Of a stretch of 21,830 bases of DNA, positions 1 through 8,652 are shown one piece after another. The stretch's first letter is position 1; every line of letters begins with the position of its first letter. A program made the position numbers and the translations under genes. The stretch spans positions 1-21,830 of the forward strand of contig JAUCBJ010001735.1 of the NCBI GenBank assembly GCA_032718475.1. The letters are read 5' to 3'. The notes beneath the pieces were generated by a model that searched no databases, had not been told where the DNA came from, and saw only the letters and a program-made list of their open reading frames with translations. This DNA is from Nemertoderma westbladi. Lineage: Eukaryota > Xenacoelomorpha > Nemertodermatida > Nemertodermatidae.

Positions 1-1250
1 TCAGTTTTAATTATTAAGAACTCTTGTGTTTTTCATACTTAAGCAGACTGCTAACTGCAGTACTGCACAACTGCATAACAACAACAATTTGTCATTTGGT
101 CATAATTATAATTACTGGTACTGAATTATACCTGTTGTTTGTTCTTTTGACATTGTAATTTCAAGTGAAATGTGAAATGCCGTAAATCCTAAATCTGTTA
201 TTGACTGATTCGATTAAATTGTCCGTCTACAATCTGAAAACGGACAATTTTCAACATATGGCACATGGCAGTAGGCCTATGGAAATAACATACAGGATAA
301 TGGAGTAGTTTCACCGGGAGCGATCTGCCGGCGATTCCACAGGCGAGAGGGTATGAGATGAAGCAAAATCCGGCCAGTATACCGGTATAATGAACAGGGA
401 AGTATAGCCTATCGCCCATCGGTAGGCCTGCAACACTACACTGGAAGGGGTTCAAAATTAAGCGAGGAACACTGGGGTTCATTTGGGGCAGGGGGGTGGG
501 GTGCAATACAGAAATATTCCTTCGACGGCTGAGACGGTTATATGCTGAATAAGTAGGCCCTAGGATTTTTTTGATTTAATTAGTACATTTTGGATTAAAG
601 GTCGTATTACCGCATTAGATTATTGACCAGCCCAGCCCATTTCCAACCATTCCTAGTTTTGGGAGGGGAATCGACAGTAAAAAATAGGTGCTTCGATTCT
701 ACATTTCATTTGGGATTATTTGGGGGGACTAACAATTCTGATTTATATATATTTCTATCACTAGGCCGACTTTCGATTTTGGGGATCATTCACTGTCACA
801 CGGTGGGCTGGTTAGCTATTTGATCATCCATAATAGACAGACTCTCCCTTTTGGTTGGTTCATTGGAAGTATTACAGTTTTGGAGAAGCCAAAATGACAT
901 TATTTGGAAATGGGACCTGCGTAAAAGCGGCTTATAGCCGATAATTGGCGGAACACGGCTGTTAGATTTCAATTTATATTTATTACAAAATTAGTCCTAT
1001 ATTATGTTGAAAGTACCCGCTAAATCTAGATTACAATATAGCAAATTTAGCTTGACTCAGTCATGTGATATTTAAATGTGGGTATCACCTTTTTGCCTTA
1101 ATTAGCAGCAACATTTAGAACATTTCAGAAATATTAGTTTTGCCTTGGAACGGGTGGTTTATTCAAACGCTGTAGGATATTAGTAAGCAATCTATCTGAG
1201 TCAATTCGAATCAGTAGTCGGCTTACATTTCGTTGTTCAGTGTTTTTTGA
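1..1250. other. No recognisable gene (left flank)
   Basis: AT-rich DNA with short G-rich patches near 480-500 and 655-735. Reading frames here are short, have no recognisable domain and look like chance frames. If the HECT exon at 1257 belongs to a spliced gene, upstream exons could lie here or beyond the left edge, but I could not pick one out. Two AG sites just before 1257 fit a splice acceptor region (tracts ending at 1233 and at 1256). Confidence 0.5.
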
Positions 1251-1256
1251 GCACAG

Positions 1257-1970
1257 AACGCAACATTAGATGAGGATATTAGAGAAAAATTACTTGCAAT
1301 TGCAAATGCAAATGATGACGCAAAGTTTCAAAATGAAATTAATACATTCCCAGAACGTTTTGATATGGGATTAATTAAGCCGAAGTTTAAGCTGGACGAT
1401 AAAGATGAAGTAGTTAGTACACTTTGCCGACACATTCTGGTTAGTTCTGTAGGAGAAGAGATTTCGAGTTTCCAAAGGGGTCTAGAGGAGTTTGGAGTGC
1501 GTGAAATTCTCTGCAAATATCCCGATGAAAGTCTTCAAGAACTTATACACGTGGATGTTACCTACGAGGATGCTAAAAACTGTTTCTTACCCACCTATAC
1601 ATCTGAACTTAGATCAAACCAATGTGAAAAAGAAACCCAACTTACATTTAAGTTCCATCAACTACTCAGGAAGGCAGCTAATGGAACTGTATCAGTAAAT
1701 ATAATAAATCAATTTTCGGGTGAAGAAGAAAGTAAAACTATTACGTTATCTGACATACTGCAGTTTGGCAGTGGTTCACGTTTTGCTAATTTAATTGGGG
1801 AACTTAGATTTTTTGAAACGAGTGATTCTCGAAGGCGCATTAGGGCCAATACATGCGCTTGCATAATTAACTTACCGTTAAATAGCCGATATTTGAACGG
1901 CAGCAGCACTGAATTTTGTATAGCTTTTTCGGCTGATATTATTGAAAGTCAAGGTTTTGGACTGCCATAA
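1257..1970 (+). CDS. HECT-type E3 ubiquitin ligase, C-terminal part (G2E3-like), probable last exon
   Basis: HECT ligases take ubiquitin from an E2 onto a catalytic cysteine in the C-lobe and pass it to a substrate lysine. From the first ATG (1365) the frame gives 201 residues. Residues 35-60 resemble the end of the N-lobe (phenylalanine-glycine-leucine pattern, then a proline and leucines). Residues 125-201 match the C-lobe: a threonine-rich strand, the ILQFGSGS segment, a Thr-Cys pair with the catalytic Cys at residue 164, and the terminal GFGLP motif. The frame stays open upstream to a TGA at 1248-1250, so ATG 1365 is probably not the true start; a splice acceptor at CAG 1254-1256 after a T-rich tract is more likely. 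Most of the N-lobe is missing, so alone it is a fragment. It has no internal stop. G2E3-like HECT genes are multicopy in many animals. The family call is by motif; the exon call is inference. Confidence 0.72.
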   Translation, partial: NATLDEDIREKLLAIANANDDAKFQNEINTFPERFDMGLIKPKFKLDDKDEVVSTLCRHILVSSVGEEISSFQRGLEEFGVREILCKYPDESLQELIHVDVTYEDAKNCFLPTYTSELRSNQCEKETQLTFKFHQLLRKAANGTVSVNIINQFSGEEESKTITLSDILQFGSGSRFANLIGELRFFETSDSRRRIRANTCACIINLPLNSRYLNGSSTEFCIAFSADIIESQGFGLP

Positions 1971-2440
1971 ATATATACATACAAACGTTTGATGTATTGA
2001 AATGGTATCAAAAGATTAAGAAATTCTATTTTAGAAATAACTAAACTACTGTATATAATTTTTTGTAGTGCTTGTTTTTTTTAACTGATTCATTCAGTGC
2101 CTTTGTAATATACCAAAACTGTGTTGTGTTACTCAATCAATAGAAATCAATATGCTAATCAACATAAATTAATAATACTTGCAGTTTGTTACTTGCATTG
2201 CAGGTAAAATACTGCTAGTCTTATTATAATAACATATATTAATATATAATAATATAAATATATTACCAGTATATTATATATATATATAATTATAATATAT
2301 TGATATCATTATAAATTTCTAAATATTAAATAATTAGAATTATTAATTAGAATTATATAATTTTTCATTAAAAATTATTGTTGTGTTATTATGTATGTTA
2401 TAATCAATAATAATATAATTTGTTGCCTAAACACAATACT
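1971..2440. other. AT-rich spacer between convergent HECT and integrase genes
   Basis: Very AT-rich, with dense TA/AT runs at 2221-2330 that could fold on themselves. It separates the HECT stop codon from the integrase stop codon, and the two genes point at each other. An ATTAAA near 2326 is a possible but weak poly(A) signal. No reading frame of note. Confidence 0.6.
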
Positions 2441-2528
2441 TAAAAGCGGCTTAAATCTCGTATAAAACAATAATTCAAATATCCGAATATTTGAAGGCAA
2501 TCGTTCAGTGATGTGCAACTGTCTGGTT
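2441..2528. repeat. 88-bp direct duplication, left copy (flanks LINE-1)
   Basis: It matches 4470-4557 at 86 of 88 positions; the differences are at 2472/4501 and 2521/4550. On the minus strand it encodes the last residues of the integrase. This copy retains the native junction, ending in the integrase stop (TAA, 2442-2440). Confidence 0.93.
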
Positions 2529-4469
2529 CAGGAATCAGCTAAGAGGCATATCCCCCAGAAACCTAAACGAAAACAGTATGTGCCATGGCAAAACTCTGAG
2601 GTTACTTGTAAGAGAGAAGATCTTAAGATAGCCTACAAAGTTAAAACCGAACAACCAACAACCGAAAACATTAACAAGGTTGAGAAAGCTAAGGACGATC
2701 TTAAATTGGCCTACAACATCAGCCAGGAAAAGTACATACAGGATAAAACTGAAGCAATTACAACTGCTCACATACAGCAACAATCAAGACTTACCTGGCA
2801 AACTGTAAATGAGGTATCTGGTCAGAAAAGTTGTGCAAAGGGGCGCCTCAAAGCCGATAGTCCTGAAGAACGTGTTGGGAAGTGGAAAAATCACTTCAGC
2901 AACTTGCTTGGGCAGCCACCAAACATCGAGGTCAGCCCTACAAGGAAAATATATGACAAGACACTACCTATAGAAACAGGGGACTTCACACCTGCCGAAC
3001 TCCAAAGAAGCATTAAAAGCATGTCCAATAATAAAGCGAGTGGATTAGATGAAATCCCAGCGGAGGTATGGAAAACCGGAGTGCTAAATAGACCATTATT
3101 GAATGTTTGCAACCGGATGTTAAAAGGGGAAAAGCCACCACAAATTTGGACTAAAGGTCAACTAAAGCCTCTCCCCAAGAAAGGAGACCTCGGCATACCA
3201 ACAAACTATCGTGGGATCTGTCTGCTTGTGGTAGCTGCCAAAATATACAATAAAATGATTCTATATAGGATTAGGCCTCACATAGAGAAACTACTGCATA
3301 AGAGCCAAAACGGATTTCGACCAAGTAGATCAACAATAGCTCAGATACTTGCACTACGGAGACTGATTGAAGGAATTAAGTCAAAGAATCTCCCTGCAGT
3401 CATGACTTTTGTGGACTTCAAGAAGGCATTCGACTCCATCCATAGAGGTAAAATGCTTGAAATCCTAAGGGTGTATGGAATACCAGAAGTAATTGTTGCT
3501 GGCATTGGATTGTTATATTGTGACACAAGCGCAGGTACTCTCACCAGATGGTGAAACTGAGTTTTTCTCAATCCTGGCTGGAGTACTGCAAGGTGACACA
3601 TTAGCACCATTACTATTTGTAATTGTGCTGGATTACGCAATGAGGACAGCCACAAAGGGTGAAGATCTGGGATTCACACTTCAAGAACGCAGAAGTAGTA
3701 GATATCCAGCAACTACAGTCACAGACACCGACTTTGCGGATGACATCGCCCTGCTCTCTAATACGCTAGCAGATGCACAGCTTCTACTAAATAAAGTGGA
3801 GAGGGCTGTTAAGGAGGTTGGATTGCATATAAATGCTACCAAGACCGAATTCATGACCTTTAATGTTGATGGAAACTTGACAACCATTGATAATAATCAA
3901 CTAAGGAAGGTCGATGAATTCCAGTACCTTGGATCATGGATAGAGAGTAGCAAAAAGGACATAGAAGTTAGGAAAGCAAAGGCTTGGGTAGCTCTATCAA
4001 AAATGGATACCATCTGGAAATCAGATCTCTCCAGGCACCTGAAGACTAAGTTCTTTCGAGCCACAGTGGAAAGTGTATTTTTATATGGGGGTGAGACCTG
4101 GACACTTGAACAACGAATTGATGGTTGCTACACAAGACTACTAAGGGCAGCCCTAAACATCAGCTGGAGACAACACATTACAAACGCCGAGCAGATGGTA
4201 CAATACCACCTGTATCAACCACCCTCCGTGAACGCAGAATAAGATTCAGTGGGCACTGCTGGCGAAGTAAAGACGAGGTCATACCAGATCTACTTCTCTG
4301 GCAACCAACTCATGGAAAGCGTAGTCGTGGACAACCTGCCATAACATATATAGATCAACTTGAAAGGGATACTGAACTTGGGAGAAACGAAATTGCGACA
4401 ACCATGGAGAATCGGGAAGCCTGGAAGGATCTCATTTCCACTGTCCGAGTTCGCTCGACCTAGTAGTAG
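2529..4469 (+). pseudogene. LINE-1: 5'-truncated non-LTR retrotransposon (reverse transcriptase)
   Basis: It starts in the linker that follows the endonuclease in LINE-2, so the endonuclease is absent. RT motifs in order: NYRGICLL, the template region QNGFRPSRST, motif A FVDFKKAFDS, motif B GVLQGDTLAPLLF, motif C DTDFADD with both aspartates, then GLHINATKTEFM and YLGSWI. The C-terminal region carries RIRFSGHCWR and LLLWQPTHG, shared with LINE-2. Frameshifts at about 3530 and about 4195 split it into three frames (to 3554, 3493-4242, 4125-4463). The stop TAG at 4461-4463 is the first unit of a short TAG tail. It resembles the RTE-like group; the clade is uncertain. It sits inside the integrase gene, opposite in direction. 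Confidence 0.88.
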
Positions 4470-4470
4470 T
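4461..4470 (+). repeat. (TAG)n 3' tail of LINE-1
   Basis: Three TAG units plus a T, where the first TAG is also the stop codon of the RT frame. No 3' untranslated region lies between coding sequence and tail. The second copy of the 88-bp duplication follows at once, which fixes this as the 3' end of the insertion. Confidence 0.8.
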
Positions 4471-4557
4471 AAAAGCGGCTTAAATCTCGTATAAAACAAT
4501 CATTCAAATATCCGAATATTTGAAGGCAATCGTTCAGTGATGTGCAACTATCTGGTT
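4470..4557. repeat. 88-bp direct duplication, right copy (flanks LINE-1)
   Basis: Partner of 2441-2528. On the minus strand the integrase reading frame runs into it and then into the LINE tail, so this copy has lost the native stop and reads into TAC (tyrosine) codons from the LINE tail. Confidence 0.93.
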
Positions 4558-5662
4558 GACAATGGAAGTTTATATTATTGTTGTGTAAATAGTCCTGGCA
4601 CAATTGTTGTACAGCCAAATTACAGGTTTCCACTTTGCTGGTAAACCTCTGAAGCGAAGTTAGATCGGAAATTGTGATGAATTGTAGATAGTTAGGATCG
4701 TCCATGTATAAAAGAGTTGGTTTACCTCCGGGTGCAGTTAAACCACTTTTACGGAGTCTATGGCTATTCCAACACACCTGAATATTATTAAGGGTACGTT
4801 GTTAGTAGTTCATGTATTTAAATCGTATAAGTTCAATGTGTAAAGTAGATGACGTGTCCAGAGTCCCGTTTGATTCAAGAATTGTAAAGTGGTTAAGCCA
4901 GTCATCCATACCTAACTGAGGAAATTTACTCCACCAGCTTTCGATTCGCTGGTTTCGCGATGATTTTCCATACAAATAAGCCGGGGAACTATTGACCTCC
5001 TCTCCATTTACTCGTAGTACTTTTTGTATCAATTCTATATTGACATTCTCTGTACCCCGGTCGCTCTGAATAATATATGGGACACCTACGTTTGAACTTA
5101 CCCAATCATAGAAGTACTGGGCGACTATAAAAGGATCGTTGTTAGAATAGTGGCATTGCAGCCACAAGATTTTACGGCTGTACCCGTCGATGGCGCCGTG
5201 GACTGCTAAACCAAACACCTTGAGTTTATCCCATCCGTCTATATGCATTATATAATTTGGGCCTTTAGATATATATGTACGCCGACACACTATACCATTT
5301 ATTCTGCTGCTTACTTCATTTGGTTGAATAATATTTAACAGTTTACAAACCAGATTCCGCGGAGCATAAACGTTATGCTCGTACATTAGTGCTCTCTGAA
5401 TTTTTCGATATCCACGACCTGTACTGTACTCTGACTTGCTAATTTCTATAAATATGGCATCAATAATTATTGGCAAGTTTGAAACTTCAAAGCGTCTTAC
5501 CAGTCCCATCTCTTATAAATCACGTCTGAGAGTTCGACTACTTACAGAAAATCCATGGCTTTCTAACAGCCTTAGAATCTCGCTATGAGTAAAACCAAGC
5601 CAGTAGTTCTCGCGCAATGATTGAACATATCCGGTACCGGTACTGCCTGATGGATTAGCCAT

Positions 5663-5830
5663 TTCCAAATGATTTTAGAATAAACAGAAAAGGTGTAAAG
5701 AGTATGATACAGGGTACTAACAATACAAAAATGGGATCGGAATGTGTAAACCATTGATTGTTGAATTTGAATTTCCCTCCAGTACCCTACCAGCACAGCA
5801 TGAGGCAACCTGGAGTTATTTGATTGGCTT
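5663..5830 (-). promoter_or_regulatory. Probable 5' flank of the integrase gene
   Basis: DNA just upstream of integrase ATG 5662. It holds a short inverted pair (agggtact near 5712 and agtaccct near 5782). No TATA box or splice site can be assigned with confidence. The promoter role is inferred from position only. Confidence 0.25.
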
Positions 5831-6023
5831 AAAAAGATTTCAAGCTATTCGTCACTCGTATTCATAAAAATCGATTTGCAAATTCTAAAAAAGATTTCAA
5901 GCTATTCTTCACTAATATTTGCTAAAAACCGATTTGCAAATCCTAAAAAAGATTTCAAGCTATTCGTCACTCGTTTTTACTAAAAACCGATTTGCAAATC
6001 CTAAAAAAGATTTCAAGCTATTC
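5831..6023. repeat. Tandem repeat, about 57 bp x 3.4
   Basis: Units at 5831-5886 (56 bp), 5887-5944 (58 bp), 5945-6002 (58 bp) and a partial unit at 6003-6023. Each starts with an A-run, then gatttcaagctattc, and the full units end in cgatttgcaaat(t/c)ct. A related atttgcaaatcg lies at 6054-6065. TGATTGGCT occurs just before the array (5821) and again at 6032. Position beside the integrase gene suggests a subterminal transposon repeat, but no inverted partner was seen to the left. Confidence 0.88.
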
Positions 6024-6121
6024 TGAAGCTGTGATTGGCTATTTTTAATTGCTATTTGCAAATCGAGAAAAAAAAATCAAATTGGCCTAAATCAGCCACC
6101 GTAATTTCCAACCCATAAAAT

Positions 6122-6143
6122 GGGGGGGGGGGGGGGGGGGGGG
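6122..6143 (+). repeat. Run of 22 G
   Basis: Uninterrupted G run. Its length may be inexact, since such runs are hard to sequence and assemble. It could form a G-quadruplex. Confidence 0.9.
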
Positions 6144-6392
6144 TGATTTACCAAGTTGGCGATCAAGGTATCCAATAAGGGATACCAACTAAGGGATGAT
6201 GCACTAGGGCTAGCAGGGAACCTCAATGAGTAGAGGCCAGCAGGTCCAGGAGGCAGATGGCTTGATAAGGTAGCCAATGGGAGGGCTGCATCTGGCAGTT
6301 TAGCTGTATCGATTATCACAGGCCAACGCGATGTGTTAGCCTTTAGGAAATATATATTTTCCCCCTTTATACTGTATTAGGCAGTGATTTTT

Positions 6393-6488
6393 TATGTCCT
6401 TTTATTTGACTTTTTTGTCCTCCTTTTTTTACGAATTGTGCATAATGACTTTTGTTGTCCCTTTAATGACTTTTGTTGTCCTTTAATT
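6393..6488. repeat. Short T-rich tandem, about 21 bp x 3
   Basis: Repeats of the pattern gacttttgttgtcctttaat; the two cleanest copies begin near 6444 and 6465, and a diverged one precedes them from 6393. No coding content is apparent. Confidence 0.6.
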
Positions 6489-6524
6489 ACTTTTTATGTA
6501 TCTATTTCTTCAAACTGTCAGACT

Positions 6525-6648
6525 GCTGATTTCTGGACTGTCAGCCAGTTGATTTCAACATGCGTATGCCAAAACATTCAAAATTTGTTGATTTCTTGTC
6601 TGTCGGACAGTTGGTTTCACTATGCCTGTGCCAAAACATTCAAAATTC
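6525..6648. repeat. 62-bp tandem dimer
   Basis: Copies at 6525-6586 and 6587-6648, sharing ttgatttc and ending in gccaaaacattcaaaatt. The start of the following 68-bp array (agcaaaacactc, near 6713) resembles this ending, so the two arrays may be related. Confidence 0.75.
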
Positions 6649-6718
6649 CATGATTTATAGACTATGATTTATAGTTTGCGGTTGTTGTCGATAATCGATT
6701 GCCACATGACGTAGCAAA

Positions 6719-7226
6719 ACACTCATTTTATAGCCAAAAACAATTACCAATTGATGGAAAGGAGCAGGTTAAGGCCGGATTTTCTAACCAAAACAATAAA
6801 CAGTCACTTTACCAAATGAAGGAAAGGAGCAGGTTACAGAGGCTAGCCTTTCTAACCAAAACAATAAACGGTCACTTTACCAAATCAGGGAAAGGAGCAG
6901 GTTACAGAGGCGGGATTTTCTAACCAAAACAATAAACAACCACTTTACCAAATGAAGGAAAGGAGCAGGTTACGTAGATGGTCTTTCCTAACCAAAACAA
7001 CGATAACATTACCAATTGAGAGAAAGGAGCAGGTTACAGAGGAGGGATTTACTAATCAAAACAATAAACGATCACTTAACTAATTGAGGGAAAGGAGCAG
7101 GTTACAGAGACGGGATTTTCTAACCAAAACAATAAAGATCACTTAACTAATTGAGGGAAAGGAGCAGGTTACAGAGGCGGGATTTTCTAACCAAAACAAT
7201 AAACGATCACTTAACTAATTGAGGGA
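6719..7226. repeat. Tandem repeat, 68 bp x about 7.5
   Basis: Unit boundaries at ccaaaacaataaac: 6788-6855, 6856-6923, 6924-6991 (each 68 bp), 6992-7055 (64), 7056-7123 (68), 7124-7190 (67) and a partial 7191-7226. A diverged first unit starts near 6719. The core gaaaggagcaggttac is the most constant part. Later units share a different middle (gatcacttaactaattgag) from earlier ones (gtcactttaccaaatg), so two subtypes spread in blocks. The 74-codon frame at 6699-6923 is only the repeat read through and is not a gene. Confidence 0.9.
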
Positions 7227-8652
7227 TCCACATTTTCCACAATCCGGTTTGGCCTATCAATTATTTAAAATTTATTAGCAAAACCGGTCAGCCGGTAGGC
7301 CTACCATTACCGTATTTAAATGGTAGGCTACACAGTAGGCCTACAGCAGTACCGGTGACGGTTCCGGTACTAAAATACCTAAAAATACCTGCTTTATACC
7401 TACATCTGTACATACAATACAGCAATACTGCAAAATAGTGCTCTATATACTAATACCGGTACTGAGAGCCTGAGAGAACAGCAGTAGAGAAACCGGTAGC
7501 ATGGAACCTAACGGTAAATTTCTGGAGGACATAAAAAGTAAAAAAAAAGGACATCATGAGTGATTTAAACGGACAATAAAAATTATTGCGTTTATATTCA
7601 GGGTCATGTGCATTGTGCAATCAGTTGGCGATTTATTCTGAATAGTAGAGGTGAATAGTTTTCCACCACTACGCTTTGCTATCATCACTACCAGGTTTAG
7701 CAAACAAACTCTTTTATTTCACCGGCCTATGGCAAAGTCAGACAGTCCAACAATTTCAGCCGGTCGGGATCTCAGGCCAACCGGGATCGCGTCACAAAAA
7801 ATGGAATGGGTATTCTAAATATAATCTCAAATATTTCTGAATCACTCTCATTTGTTGCCCAAAAATATCTAGAATAAGACCATAGTTTATTCCTGGAAAA
7901 ATTTCATCAAATAATACATAAATAATAAAAATATTACGATTACTTTGTATACTTGGATTATAGTTTGAGTAATGAACAGTACATTGTATTTGTGATTCCT
8001 ACATGAAGGACTGCTGTTGCCTGGGCTGCCATACATAGTCCTTCGTAATACTAATAATAAATGTTAAGTAAATAATAAAGAGACTTATATACCGCTGATT
8101 TTAAAAAGTTATATCAAATTGTCGATTACTCTTTATCATGCTATTACTGTAGCTAAATAATAGTGAGTGTTTGTTTCTAAGAAAAATATATAGCTAAGAC
8201 CAATAGCTAGTTTATAGCCAACTGTGAAACTTTGGTGAGTCTTCTTACACCATAGAATATCGTGATCATGGGAGGCCAATTAACAATATTCAGAGAAGTG
8301 ATTTTAAACTAAAGTTTGATGGGACTATAAAAAGAAATCCGGGGGATTGGCATTCATTATGATGGCAGTTATCAAAGATCTAATATAATGATTTTGTTCA
8401 GAAATGGGAAAAAATTAACATGCAAGTTTTTTACACAAAATATTTACCTTGAAAATATTATATTTATGCCAATATAACAATCCGTGGATGTTAATAGTGG
8501 AGAGTTTAATCTAAGAGATTGCAACTAAGGCTGTTGCAGCACCTAAAAAAGACTGATATTCCATGTACGTACAACGTATTATGACAATTACCAACAGTGT
8601 AAAGATCTCCAATATACCTACTGATTACTTATATTATTTCACTTGCCAAGGA
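7227..8652. other. No recognisable gene
   Basis: AT-rich DNA. The first 300 bp are rich in the palindromes TAGGCCTA and ACCGGT (7275-7500). An 8-bp hairpin stem lies at 8005-8012 with 8037-8044 (gaaggact/agtccttc). No long reading frame or domain is visible on either strand. Confidence 0.6.

Larger units (their letters stand above)
2440..5662 (-). pseudogene. DDE integrase/transposase (eukaryotic IS3/retroviral-integrase-like), split by a LINE
   Basis: Read from ATG 5662 on the minus strand, with LINE-1 and one copy of its 88-bp duplication set aside, the gene is 398 codons ending in TAA at 2442-2440. The N-terminus (5662-5516) is a helix-turn-helix-like region. Another DNA-binding-like region follows (GRGYRKIQRAL). 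The integrase core has Asp in IMHIDGWDKL, Asp in IIQSDRGTEN and Glu in NQRIESWW, with 39 residues between the last two, so the DDE triad is complete. The C-terminal part has the WNSHRLRK and APGGKP signatures seen in the multicopy animal family. Two in-frame TAA stops break it, at codon 50 (5515-5513) and codon 287 (4804-4802), without a frameshift between ATG 5662 and the insertion. It may belong to an IS3EU-like DNA transposon; that name is from memory. Terminal inverted repeats were not found. Confidence 0.75.

Noticed and set aside
198-506. 102-codon minus-strand frame
   Set aside because: No domain, odd composition (Pro/Cys/Tyr), no context; treated as a chance frame.
922-2453. taaaagcggctta shared by 922 and 2441 as a transposon end
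   Set aside because: Only 13 bp, same orientation, and at 2441 it is coding sequence of the integrase; chance cannot be excluded.
6699-6923. 74-codon frame over the 68-bp repeat
   Set aside because: The protein is the tandem repeat read through; unit length is not a multiple of three and later units break it.
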